A DNA stretch of 64,000 bases. Origin: Ricinus communis (lineage: Eukaryota > Streptophyta > Magnoliopsida > Malpighiales > Euphorbiaceae). Shown one piece after another: positions 22,668-33,850 of this stretch (within the stretch, counting starts at the first letter, position 1; the number at the start of each line of letters is the position of its first letter). The position numbers and the translations under genes were made by a program. The stretch lies in NCBI RefSeq assembly GCF_019578655.1, contig NC_063264.1:19642429-19706428 (forward strand), given 5' to 3'. Under the pieces are notes generated by a model. The model was not told the DNA's origin and ran no database searches. It saw only the letters and a program-made list of their open reading frames with translations.

Positions 22668-23332
22668 CCTTGGGAGGCTAAAGCCTAGAGAGACTATAGA
22701 AGTGTGTAATGTAAGAATGAGGCGGAGCAGCTTACGTATGTAATAGGTGAGCATGAGGCGGAGCAACACATTAAAGGGGATCCACGAGCCGTGAGAACTG
22801 ACTATAATTGTTGAATTGTATTTTCTTATGATGGTTGTAATGAATTGAGTAGAATGGTATGAACTTATGAGTAAATTATGAATCATGATAAGTTATGTGA
22901 TTGAGTAAAAATTATATTAAGTGCATGTGATATAGACTATGTTGATTATTTATTTACTGAGTTGGAGGCTCACCCCTCTCCAAATTCTATTTTCAGGTTT
23001 GTAGATAGTAGTGCATCAGTTGGTTGTATCCGAAGTCTAGCATTTAGCAGTTCTGTCAGGTTAGGCTAGTTTTACGGAGTCTCCTCATGATATATTTTGT
23101 ATGTAGTTATGTAATATATATGAAAATGTGCCTTGTAAGCATAAGAAGATGTTTTGAATACTTGTTAAATGATGTTTAAGTATAATCATATGTTTTTATA
23201 TCAATAACCTTATGTTTTGATTATTAATAATCTTTATATTGACCTATCTACATGTAGTATATAGTCTACGATGCTTGTATGCCACCTGGTAAATGTCTAT
23301 TGGTTAGCATGTAACTAGGGTGGTACATTTAG

Positions 23333-23344
23333 TGGTATCAGAAC
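23333..23344 (+). other. Primer-binding site, initiator tRNA-Met type
   Basis: TGGTATCAGAAC, 5 bp after the LTR end, differs by one base from the usual TGGTATCAGAGC. It marks the start of the internal region. Confidence 0.85.
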
Positions 23345-23444
23345 GGGGATTAGATTCATTGGGAGTAGATTCATGTTGCACATCATTAAGCATGTGACAT
23401 ATGTTCTTTGAACTTGACTTAGTGTTTGCATTTCATATATATAG

Positions 23445-24640
23445 ATGGAGAGACAAGGAGAACACGCAATTGGCCCAAATGAGTCATTAGATTCTGTGCA
23501 TGGTCATGAAAATGCATCTGAACATGATCAACATGATGCGGATGAGCCAAATTCTGAAAATGCTGCACAACCGAATGTACAAAATGTTATGGAACAGTAT
23601 GGATTTTTTGATGTAAAGGGTAGCTCGGCAACAAGCACTGGCACCTCAAGCTCAACAACAAGAGGCTGTGATAGATAAGAATTATGAAAGGGTTAGGAAA
23701 CAAGGTGCTAATGTTTTCTAGGGTACTAATGATCCTGCTGAGGCTGAGGAATGGTTACAAAATACATAAAGGGTGTTGGACAAATTTAATTGCACATCAT
23801 AACAGAGGCTTTTATATGCAGTGTCTTTAATAGAAAAAGATGCACTTGATTGGTAGGAAACAGTTCCAAGAAGTAGGGGTCGACCAATGAATTTGATTTG
23901 GAACGATTTCTTGAGAGAATTTGTTGAGAAATATACTCTATAAATTTATAGAGATAGAAAGAAGCTTGAATTTCTTCATTTGAAGCAAAATGATATGTCA
24001 GTTGCAGAGCATGAAGTTCAGTTTGTGAGATTATCTAAGTATGCACTAAAAGAAGTAGCCATAGAAGAACTAAAAAGGAAGAAATTTGAGATGGGTTTGA
24101 GGCTTGACATTAGTGAGAAAATGGCAGTGAAACCTCAGAATTATAATGCCTCAATTGAAGCTGCTTTGAGAGCTGAAGAAACATCACTTGAGAGGAATAC
24201 TATGGAAGCTAAAAAGAAGAAAATCAATGGTACTTATAGTAATCCCCCAAGACAGATTAGTACTTCTTCGTTTAGAGGCTCTAGTTCACAGAGGAGAAAT
24301 TATCGTGGACGAGAGTTTGGTGGTCAGTCTAGTAGATCCTCCACAGTACCTTATAGCAGAGGTGGATACAGTTCATCCAGATTTGAGGGAGGACGAGCTT
24401 CGGCTAGTAGAAGGTCTGCTCCTCTTTATCCTACGTGCAACAGGAGACATACTGAAGAGTGTTGGGGACCTAGAGTAGTAGTATGTTTCACTTGTAATAG
24501 GCTAGGACATTGTTCTAAAGATTTTCCTATGAGAATAAATAATGTTGGAGAATCTTATACATTGGATCAAGATACTTTTAGTGAAAATGTTCCAGTTGGT
24601 TCAAGCAGAGGCAGATGAAGAGTTGGCAGATGAGGTTTAA
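23445..24640 (+). pseudogene. Degenerate gag (capsid/nucleocapsid) of the chromovirus
   Basis: The first frame starts MERQGEHAIGPNE at 23,445 and loses the gag frame near 23,670. Homology continues in another frame with in-frame stops at 23,719, 23,766, 23,854 and 23,941, then an open stretch from 23,980 to 24,616. The retrotransposon-gag core is visible (WNDFLREFVEKYT, then LKQNDMSVAEHEVQF). The serine/arginine-rich part ends in a zinc knuckle, CFTCNRLGHCSKDF, near 24,484-24,525, whose fourth cysteine ligand is phenylalanine. In an active element Gag packages the RNA; this copy could not make it. Several stops are at positions expected to be tryptophan or glutamine codons. Confidence 0.85.
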
Positions 24641-24649
24641 CTATTTCAG

Positions 24650-25226
24650 CAACACCATTAGAATAGATTGGTCAACCTCAGGCACAAGCTATAGTATTTG
24701 CTACTACTAGAACTGAAGCATTTGTAGCACCTGAAATTGTTACTAGTATACTTTATGTTCATGATTCTGATGCACATGTTCTTATTGATCCTAGATCCAT
24801 ATATTCTCACATGATTTTGCATCGCGTGTTCATGGTAATATAGAGGCATTAGGTTATGTTATATATGTATCTATGCCTGCTGGGGGTATTATCATAGTAA
24901 ATACGGTGGTGAGATCATGTCCTTTAATAGTAGATGGTGTCAAACTACATGCAGATTTGATTATTATTAATCTTTAGAGAGTTTGATGTTATTTTGGGGA
25001 TGGATTAGTTGTTAAGAAATCATGCTATTGTTGATTGTAAAACGAAGGAAGTGGCTATGGAAATACAAGGAGAAATGAAAACAGTAATTGTGGGTGAAAG
25101 GAAGACAATTCCTAATTGTTTGATTTCATCAGTAACTGCATGTCAGTTAGTTAAAGATGGATACGAAGCATATCTGATTAGTTTTATAGATACTACTAAG
25201 GTCAGTCTAGGGTATCAGATGTTGAA
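24650..25226 (+). pseudogene. Degenerate aspartic protease region of pol
   Basis: The minus-one-stop frames give VTSILYVHDSDAHVLIDPRS, then ADLIIINL and FDVILGMD, which is the typical order for plant gypsy protease followed by the ILGMDWL block. The catalytic triad expected as D-S/T-G reads D-P-R at 24,787-24,795. A stop replaces the tryptophan after ILGMD at about 25,007. A frameshift lies near 24,810. The region joins RT at about 25,220, where the linker appears shortened. The enzyme would process the polyprotein; this copy is inactive. Confidence 0.75.
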
Positions 25227-26087
25227 ATGGTTAGAGAATTTCCTAACGTATTCTTAGATGATTTGCTTGGTTTGCCACCAAATGGAGAGGTTGATTTTGA
25301 GATTGACATCATCCCTGGAGCAGCACCTATTTCCATTGCACCATACAGAATGGCTCCATTAGAATTGAAAGAATTGAAGAAGCAATTAGAAGAGTTGCTT
25401 GATAGAGGCTTCATCAGGCCAAGTACTTCACCTTGGGGAGCACCAGTTTTGTTTGTGAAGAAAAAGGATGGCAGTATGCGATTATGTATTGATTATAGGT
25501 AATTGAATAGAATTACAGTGAAGAATAAATATCCATTGTCGAGAATTGATGATTTGCTTAATCAGTTAAAAGGTGCAACTATGTTCTCTAAAATTGATTT
25601 AAGATCAAGTTATTGGCAACTCCAGGTTGAAGAGAAATCTATTGCCAAGACAATATTCAGAATAAGGTATGGGCATTATGAATTCATTGTGATGCCATTT
25701 GGATTAACAAATACTCCTGCTACTTTTATGTCATTGATGAACAAGACTTTCTAGCTATATTTAGATCACTTTGTTATTGTGTTCATTGATGATATTCTGA
25801 TTTACTCTAGAAGCCTAGAAGAGCATGAAAAATAGTTGTATGCAAAATTCATTAAATGCTAGTTTTGGATGGAGGAAATTGCATTCTTGGGGCATATTGT
25901 TTCTAGACATGGAGTGCAACTAGATTCATCAAATATTAAAGCAATTATTGAATGGGAACCGCCTAGAAATGTTTTTGAAGTTCGAGGTTTTCGTGGGTTA
26001 GCTGGCTACTATAGAAGATATGTAAGAGATTTTTCAATTATTGCTAAGCCTCTCACAACTTTGTTAAAGAAGAATGTGCCATTCTAG
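25227..26087 (+). pseudogene. Degenerate reverse transcriptase
   Basis: Motifs run in order: EFPNVF start, [83 protein letters not shown] (25,782-25,811) and FLGHIVSRHGV. The two catalytic aspartates of the FIDD box remain. In-frame stops occur at 25,500, 25,752, 25,833, 25,860 and 26,085, each where the family normally has glutamine. About 10-13 residues expected between EEHEK and LYAKF are missing. The frame is otherwise continuous from protease. RT copies element RNA into DNA; the stops make this copy non-functional. Confidence 0.9.
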
Positions 26088-26560
26088 TGGATTGAGTTGT
26101 GCGATCAAAGTTTTCAAGAGTTGAAGAAAAGGCTTACTACTACACCAATACTTGCATTGCCATCTAAAAATGGAGGTTATGTTGCATATACTGATGCTTC
26201 TAGGCAAGGACTTGGATGTGTCTTAATGCAGTATGGGAAGGTTATAGCTTATGCTTCAAGGCAATTGCAACCTCATGAGCTGAATTATCCTACGCATGAT
26301 CTTGAATTAGCAGCCATTGTACATGCATTGAAGATATGGGGACATTATTTATACGGGGAGACATTTCAAATATTTACTGATCATAAGAGTTTGAGATATG
26401 TCCCTATGCAAAAAGAGTTGAATCTGAGACAACGAAGATGGATTGAGCTTCTGAAGGATTATGATTGCACTATTGATTATCATCCTGAAAAAGCAAATGT
26501 TGTTGCTGATATTTTAAGTAGGAAGACAGTGGAACATTTTTCAAGTATGATTTGTTACAA
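26088..26560 (+). pseudogene. RNase H domain of pol, largely open
   Basis: The frame open from 26,097 to 26,834 contains [36 protein letters not shown] and [11 protein letters not shown], carrying the D-E-D-D catalytic residues in order. This is the best-preserved part of the element. It directly follows RT, as in all Ty3/gypsy pol genes, and would remove RNA from the RNA-DNA hybrid. Stops on both sides mean it cannot be made as part of a polyprotein. Confidence 0.88.
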
Positions 26561-27560
26561 TATGGAATATCTAGTTGCACTTAGAGCTATAGATGTGAAG
26601 TTTTATGTTTATAATGATGTTCTGTTAGCCGCATTACAAGTAAAGCTTTTGATTGAAAATAAAATTAAAGATGCACAGTATGAAGATTCTTATTTGAGAG
26701 ATGATGGTGTGTTATTAAATGGAAATCCTTTATGTGTACCTGATGTAGGAGATTTGAGAAAAGGAATCATGCATGAAGCACACATGCACCTTATGCAATG
26801 CATCCTAGAAGTACAAAAATGTACAAAAATTTGAAGCCTTATTATTATGGCCGACAATGAAGAAGGATGTGGCAAAACTTGTGAGTAAGTGTTTGACATG
26901 TCAGCAAGTGAAAGGAGAGCATCAGGCACCTACAGGTAAACTTCATTCTTTATCTATTCCTGTGTGGAAGTGGGACAAGATTACTATGGATTTTGTTATG
27001 GGATTGCCGCGTACATTTAACAAGCATGATGTTATTTGGGTAATTGTTGATCGACTTACTAAATGTGCTCATTTCTTACTTATGAAGCAAATGGATTCAC
27101 TTGATAAGCTTACTGAATTGTATATTTCTGAGATTGTTAGATTGCATGGTATGCCTATATCAATTGTATCATATAGGGATCCTAGATTTACTTCTCGTTT
27201 CTGGGAGAGTTTATAGAAAGCATATGGTACTAAGCTTCATTTCAGTACAGCTTTTCATCCTCAAACAGATGGGAAATTAGAAAGTAGAGATTGTTAAGAA
27301 GAATTTGAAAGTAGCACAAGACAGACAAAAGAGTTATGCTGATTTGCATCGAAGGGAAATGGAATATGTTATGAGTGATAAAGTTTTCTTGCGGGTATTA
27401 CCATGGAAAGGAATATTAAGGTTTGGCACATAAGGGGGATTGAGTCCAAGGTATATAGGATCTTATGAAATTATTAAGAGAGTTGGACCTTTGGCATATA
27501 GGTTAGCATTACCTACAAAGTTGTCTTTTATCCATGATGTTTTTCACATTTCTATGTTGA
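26561..27560 (+). pseudogene. Degenerate integrase with internal deletion
   Basis: The HHCC zinc finger is recognisable (HEAH near 26,775; CLTC near 26,893), with a frameshift between about 26,810 and 26,857. The core reads [28 protein letters not shown], then [14 protein letters not shown]. The second catalytic aspartate (normally S-D-R-D) is tyrosine at 27,172-27,174, which would abolish strand transfer. A stop lies at 27,214. After FHPQTDGKLES there is a deletion of roughly 90 codons to a LKVAQDRQKSYAD block, followed by GPLAYRLALP and FHISMLRR. Integrase would insert the cDNA into chromatin. Confidence 0.85.
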
Positions 27561-27775
27561 GGCGATAAAGATCAGTTCCTAGTCATATTATTCAAGAGCC
27601 AGAGATAGAAATCAAAGAAAAGTTGACATAAGTGGAAGAAATTCTTGATCGAAGGGTTAAGCAATTGAGAAATAAAGACATTCCTATGGTCAAGATTAAG
27701 TGGAGTCATCCTTACTAAGAGAAGCAACTTGGAAAGTGGAAGAGCATATGAGATAGAAGTATCCGCATCTATTTA
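27561..27775 (+). pseudogene. C-terminal chromodomain of integrase, broken
   Basis: After SVPSHIIQEPEIEIKE come VEEILDRRVKQLRNKDIPM and VKIKWSHPY, the signature of the C-terminal chromodomain of chromoviruses. Stops fall at about 27,568 and 27,628, and at 27,716, where a glutamine codon is expected, followed by a frame change. Chromodomains guide integration towards marked heterochromatin, which agrees with the setting, but targeting by this copy is inference. Confidence 0.85.
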
Positions 27776-27821
27776 CATATTAATGTTGCTGAATTGTTAA
27801 AATTTCAGGGATGAAATTTTT

Positions 27822-27837
27822 TTAAGGAGGGGAGAGT
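27822..27837 (+). other. Polypurine tract
   Basis: TTAAGGAGGGGAGAGT lies directly before the 3' LTR start TGTAGTACC. It is the plus-strand primer site of the element and fixes the LTR boundary. Confidence 0.88.
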
Positions 27838-29946
27838 TGTAGTACCTGTATTTTCTCATCATACATGTTATATGCATTTACATTAAATCATTAGGCATTT
27901 ATGGTACATTAATAATATTTTTATTTTATGAGAATAGATATATATTAATTATAAGTAGAGAATAAGAATGATATTATATTATTAAATTATATAAGTTGAT
28001 TAAGTACTTGGGTTATATGTATTAAGTCTTAAGGCTTAATTGAACCAATAGTTGGAGGTTGGATAAATAGATTGGACTTAAATGACACAATTGAATGTTA
28101 GTACCTATGTATGGTTAGTAAGAATTAAACTAGGAATGATAACACTAATTTTAGTAGATGGTGGCATTAAGAATTAGGAGCTGTCAATTAAGAGATTAAT
28201 CTTGGAAATTGGAACCATGAGCAAGCTCATTTCATCTCTTCATTTCTCTAAAATTCGTACCTGGCCAAAAATCTAAAATTTAAAATAAAAGAGAGGAGTG
28301 AAATACTTAGAAAAACCTAAAATTAAGATAAGGTTTACCAACTATTGAAGGAGCCAAGCTAAAGCTAAAGGATTTGAGCATATTATCAACCCAAAAGCTG
28401 AAATTGGTAAGTTGTTACTTGAGTATTATTAATTTGTCATTAGGGTTCTTGATTATAAATTGGAAAAACTTCAATTGATGCTTTCAATGATTAATTAATG
28501 GTCTGATTATCATGAACTAGTAGAGTATTGAATGATTGCATAGAGATTAAGCTTGATTTTTAAGTTTAAGTATATCAAGACAAAAAACTGTCAAAATTCC
28601 AGCAACTTTGATGTTCTGTATTTTGGGCATAACTTGAGTTATATAAATCCAAATTAAGCTTAATTGGTGTCTATGGAAAGCTTGAAGGGTCCTCTATAAC
28701 TTTTTAGTTTTGTGATTTTGCTAGTTTTACCGTTTGGGTTGCTTAAAGTGAGCAAACCAATTACTGCTCGGCTACAGCGAGTTGTATGACCCTTGCTCAA
28801 TAGTTTGGGAATAATTAAATCTATAGAAGTCGGAATTGAGTAATTTTTCTTGGAGATAAAACTAGACACATAAATGTATATGTCTATTTAATACAAGATT
28901 TTTATATTAAGCCAATTTTATCCAGAAATAAATATATTTTGGTACTAAATTCTGTCTAGAAAATAGAGATGTTGGAGATTAGTCTTATGCTATTTATTTG
29001 ATGTGAATTTGAGTTAAATTAGTATATAGCTAAAAAAACATATTTATATGATATTAAAAAATTAGTTGAGAGTCTTAGAGGAAGAGTTAGACCTATTAAT
29101 TAGAAAGGGGATGGTCTTGTAATGCATTAGAACTAGCATTTACATGAATATTTGGGCGATGCATGAAATGTGAATTGATGAATGTGTTAACAAGAACTAA
29201 AAGGCTTGGAAAGGAAGTTGTAGAGAAATGAGGTCCTTCTATGTTGAAGGAACAAGTGTATTTTAAATAAGTAAATAGTTATATTTGCTTTATTCATATA
29301 TTTAATCAAATGTTCCGCGAATGGTTATGTTTGCTTAATATTGTGTTATGTTTGAATGAATGAGATGGAAATTATTGGTGTTGAATGGAACAATTATTAT
29401 TGCTTGAATGTGATATAAGTATTGAATTATAATGTCAAGTGCATATGCACATGTGAGTAGTGGATTCCCTTGTGAAAAAAAAAATATATATATATATATA
29501 CAGCCTTGGGATGCTAAAGCCTAGAGAGTCTATTAAAGTGTCTAATGTGAGGATGAGGTGAAGCAGCTTGCGTGTATGATAGGTGAGGATGAGGCATAGC
29601 AGCACATTAAAGGGGATCCACGAGCCATGAGAACTAACCATGATTGTTGAATTAAGTTTTCTTATGATGGTTGTAATGAATTGAGTAGAATGGTATGAAC
29701 TTATGCGTAAATTATGAATCATAGTAAGTTATGTGATTGAGTGGAAATTATATGAACTGTATGTGATATAGATTATGTTGATTATTTATTTACTGAGTTG
29801 GAGGCTCACGCCTCTCTAAATTTTTTTTTCAAGTTTATAGATAGTAGTTCATCAGTTGGTTGTATCCGTAGTCTAGCATTTAGCAGTTCTTTCAAGTTGG
29901 GCCAGTTTTGCGGAGTCTCTTCATGAAGCATTTTGTATGTAGTTAT
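27838..29946 (+). mobile_element. 3' LTR of the chromovirus, truncated at its right end
   Basis: Aligns to the 5' LTR from 20,769 but ends at GTATGTAGTTAT, equivalent to 23,110, so the last 217 bp of LTR are missing. Satellite starts at once with AACTCCGTAATTTT. No target-site duplication can be found. The truncation therefore reflects later rearrangement or satellite expansion against the element. Confidence 0.9.
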
Positions 29947-31431
29947 AACTCCGTAATTTTGGTATATTTGTGAGTATGAGAAAACAACTCCTTTAATGGA
30001 TTAATTTTATAATATGAGAAAACAACCCCGTAAAAGTGGTATATTTATCAATATAAGAAAATAACCCCGTAAAACGTGTATATTTATAAATCTGAGAAAA
30101 CAACCCCATAGAAGTAGTGTAATTATGAGTATGAGAAAACAACCTTGTAGAAGGGGGAAATTTTTTAATATGAGAAAATAACCCCGTAATACGTGGATAT
30201 TTATCAATCGTAAAAATATCTATATTTATGAATCTGAGAAAATAACCGCGGAAAAGTAGTATAATTGCGGGTTTGAGAAAACATCCTCGTAGAAGGTGTT
30301 AATTTTTTAATATCAGAAAACAACCCTGTAAGAGGGCTATTATTTATAAATATTAGAAGACAGCCTCGTAATATGGGAATATTTATCAATCGAAGAAAAT
30401 AACCCGGTAGTTTTAGTATATTTGTGAGTGTGAGAACACAACTCCTTAAACGATTTAATTTTATAATATGAGCAAACAACCCCGTAAAAGTGGTATAGTT
30501 ATCAATATAAGAAAATAATCCCGTAAAACGTGGGTATTTATGAATCTGAGAGAACAACCCCGTAAACGTAGTGTAATTGCGAGTCCAAGAAAATACACCC
30601 GTAAAACGGATAAATTTTTTAATATGAGAAAGCAGCCTCGTATAAGGGGTAAGTTTTCTAATATGAGAAAATAACCCCGTAAGAGGGGTATATTGTGAGT
30701 CTGAGAAAACAGTCTCGTAGAACAGGTGAATTTTTTAGTATGAGAAAACAGCCTCAGAGAAGGGGTACATTGATGAATATTAGAAAAACACCTCGTAATA
30801 CGGGGATATTTATTAATCGGAGAAAATAACCTTGCAATTTTGGCATATTTGTGAGTATGAGAGAACAACCCCTTAAATTAGTTAATTTTATAACATGATA
30901 AAACCACCCCGTAAAAGTGGTATATTTACCAATATAAGAAAATAATCTCGTAAAGCGTGTATATTATGAATATGAGACAACAACCTCGTAAAAGTAGTGT
31001 AATTGCGAGTCTAAGAAAATAGCCTCGTAGAACGGGTAAATTTTTAATATGAGAAAAGAGCCTCGTAGAAGGGGTAAATTTTTTAATATGAAAAAATAAC
31101 CCCGTAAGAGGGGTATATTTATAAATATTAGAAAACAACCCCGTAATATGGGGATATTTATCAATCGGAGAAAGTGACCCCGTAATTTTTTATATTTGTG
31201 AGTATGAGAAAACAACCCCTTAAATGGGTTAATTTTATAATATGAGAAAACAGCCCGTAAAAGGGGTATATTTGTCAATACAAGAAAATAACTCCGTAAA
31301 ACATGTATATTTATAAACTTCAGAAAACAACATTATAATAGTGCTAATAATTTAATATGAGAAACCGACCCCGTAAAAGTGGTATATTTATCAATATAAG
31401 AAAATAATCCCGCAAAATGTGTATATTTATG
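29947..31431 (+). repeat. Higher-order satellite, block 1
   Basis: Built of 37-41-bp submonomers that each begin GAGAAAACAACCCCGTAA or a variant and end in AT-rich TATATTT-type sequence. About three and a half higher-order periods are present, with the ATTTTGGTATATTTGTGAG submonomer recurring near 29,955, 30,415, 30,835 and 31,185. All copies have the same orientation. Minus-strand frames running through it encode repeated LRGCFLIL-like peptides with no conserved start or length. No gene seen. Confidence 0.92.
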
Positions 31432-32029
31432 TGTCACGACCCACTCTGTGGACCCGTGACCGGCATTAGGGAATGGGTAGGCTTAAGGCCACCGAATCTC
31501 GTAGTAAGCCTGACACTCACTAACTCAATCAAATCTCATCTCAAATTAATATTATTAAAGCCACAAATTATCTTAATAGTTACATTTTACATAATTAATT
31601 CGGACTGCCAGAAAAATTAGGCGAGACCCGAAACTCATAAAATTACAACTGATACATCTACTATTACTACTGCGGAGAATCTAAGATTTACCAATTTACA
31701 TACCAAATCAAATACATTACCCGATGATGAAGAAGTCGGGTTACTAAGTAAGAGTCGCGGGAGGACTAACAGTCACGAATCTGAAAAATAGTAAATGGAG
31801 ACTGTCAGTCTCGAGAGTGAGTTAAAATCAAATAATCTAGAGACTATTACTTTCTTCACAAAAAATATTAATCATTCAAATCAATATATCAACCATGCAC
31901 GTAAATACAACCCATATTATAATCATACCATAATAAATAAATAAATGAATAAATAAAAATATATTTTTACTTTTACGGGACGAGTGGCTCAGTAGGACCC
32001 TAACCCCAAATTCTAGTAGCCATTTTGGC

Positions 32030-32420
32030 TCTCTTAATCCAATAAGACTGGCGCCCAGAGAGCAATGCTCGATCAGGGACCTTACCTCCAGTCTGGTCAC
32101 TTAAGTATCCAAGTATGCCGGCGCCCAGAGAGCAAATGCTCGACCAGGGACCTTTACTCCGGCATCTCATTCCAATAGGACTGGCGCCCAGTGAGCAAAG
32201 CTCGACCAGGGTCCTTAACTCTATTCCGGTCACCTAATATTCAAATAAGCCGGTGCCCAGAGAGCGAAGCTCGACCAAGGTCCTTTCCTCCAGCATCTCA
32301 ATCAAATCAGCCCAGAGAGCTATGCTCAACCAGGGCAAAACTCATAATAATCTTATTACCACAATTTACTCAAATCAGCCCAGAAAGCCATGCTCGACCA
32401 AGGCGAACTCATAAAAATCT
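32030..32420. repeat. Minisatellite inside solo LTR A
   Basis: About six copies of a 55-70-bp unit containing GCCCAGAGAGCAATGCTCGA and ACCAGGGACCTTACCTCC-type words. The GAGCA-A-TGCTC core is an 11-bp dyad present in most copies. The same array occurs in solo LTRs B and C. Confidence 0.85.
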
Positions 32421-33199
32421 TATTACCCGTCCATGATCATTACCGGTGCGCACGCGATCCTGATGTAACCCATCAGGTGGCATGTTCTACAAGCCACATT
32501 TCCCAAATCGCAATCACCACATTTAATAAATATTATTGTCTAAAGAAGTCATTCAACCATATCAAAATAACGATTAACAATTTAGAGTAAGACATCATGC
32601 AACTCATGTGGAAAACTGATAATATTTGGTATTATTATAACATTACTGTAATAATACTTATATTATCTTCAATAATTAATAATCCAGTGAAATTATTTAC
32701 GTTGCGATACTAATAACCATATTAAGCATAAACTTCTAAAATAGTATATTAAATTCAGACTTAGCAATAGTGCAACGATTAAGTGACTTTAACTCATAGA
32801 ATTGGGCGACCTCCTAGCTCTGCTCCGGTGCCTCGGTTGGAGCGAGCCGAACAAACGAACAATCTAGTCACGGAAAACAATTTATCAAAACGCTGAAACA
32901 ATCGATCATTAATCCTAGGTCTAGACTCCTAGGACTGACTGTCTAAAAATCTCGACTCGGGAGAATTCTACCGAAAATCTGGCAAAACCTCCCCTACAAC
33001 ACGGACATTACCCCCCATAAAAACGGGTCCAGGACCTGCCAGAAAAACACTACAAATATCCAACAATTCAAAACAACAGGAGTCGGGTCCCCAGACTTCA
33101 CATTTTCAAACTCAGCCTGATACAAAACACGAGGCGGGCCGGACAATTATTTTTGACTCACAAATATTAAATACACAACACAAAACAATAAGCACAATT

Positions 33200-33850
33200 C
33201 TAAATCAAAGGATTTCCAAGATCAACGGGCCAGAGAAAATTACCGAGACGCTCGATCGCTCGGTCGACTAGCCTCCGGCCGCCGGAGTCCGATCGACGAT
33301 CCGAACACACCATCGGACTCATAACGACGCGCTGATGATAATCCCCGCTTATGATTTTCCGATCTGACACCTGATCGTCCGGAGAGATTTGCAGACGATC
33401 TCGGCCGTCGATTTGCAAACGAAGCCCGATCGCCACAAAACCGGTGCCATCGTGAAGCTTGAGCAGAGGAGAGTCGGGATACGTCCTCTGATCATCCATA
33501 GCTTGCCGGAGCTCGCTGGAAAAGCCAGAAAATGCTGCTGCCTCCACTTCGCCGGAACTCTCTCCTCCGACCACCAAAACTGACGCCGCTGCCGCCAAAA
33601 GGAAGCTCTATTCGAGGGGAGCCGATCACCACCGAGATCGGCCGCAAAGGCCGCCGGAAATGGCCGAAACGACGTTCGAAAGCCGCTGCCTCTCTCTTTG
33701 CTATTCTGCCACCTCACGCTGCCGGCTTCTTCTTCGCGCTCTCGGCCTTGGGCGCCGCATGCCACCGGACGCAGCGACACCGGCTCCTCCTTCTTCTTCA
33801 CGCGCGACGCCCACTTTCTCTCTCTCTCTCTTCTTCCCCGATTTTCTTTC
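33200..33850 (-). other. GC-rich core of solo LTR A with incidental open frames
   Basis: This segment is clearly GC-richer than its surroundings and holds overlapping open frames on both strands; the longest are a 132-residue frame (33,598-33,200) and a 150-residue frame (33,801-33,349) on the minus strand. No domain is recognisable in any of them. The equivalent GC-rich part of solo LTR C (61,690-62,170) does not keep the same reading frames, and solo LTR B lacks it. I regard it as LTR regulatory or filler sequence, not a gene; capture of a gene fragment cannot be excluded. Confidence 0.55.

Larger units (their letters stand above)
20769..23327 (+). mobile_element. 5' LTR of a Ty3/gypsy chromovirus (Tekay/Del-like)
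   Basis: This 2,559-bp LTR starts TGTAACGCTTGC and ends GGTGGTACA, followed by TTTAG and the PBS. It aligns along its length with the 3' LTR at 27,838-29,946. Compared with that copy it has an extra tandem duplication of about 271 bp (21,793-22,336). It lacks about 40 bp corresponding to 29,232-29,272. The two LTRs show many substitutions by eye, suggesting an old insertion, though I have not measured divergence. Such long LTRs fit the Del/Tekay group. A TATA-like run is at 22,652. Confidence 0.9.

Noticed and set aside
29947..31431. CRISPR-like pattern: a ~18-bp word (GAGAAAACAACCCCGTAA) every ~40 bp with variable sequence between
   Set aside because: The supposed spacers are the same few AT-rich sequences in fixed order, there are no cas genes, and the context is a plant nuclear genome. 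It is a tandem satellite.
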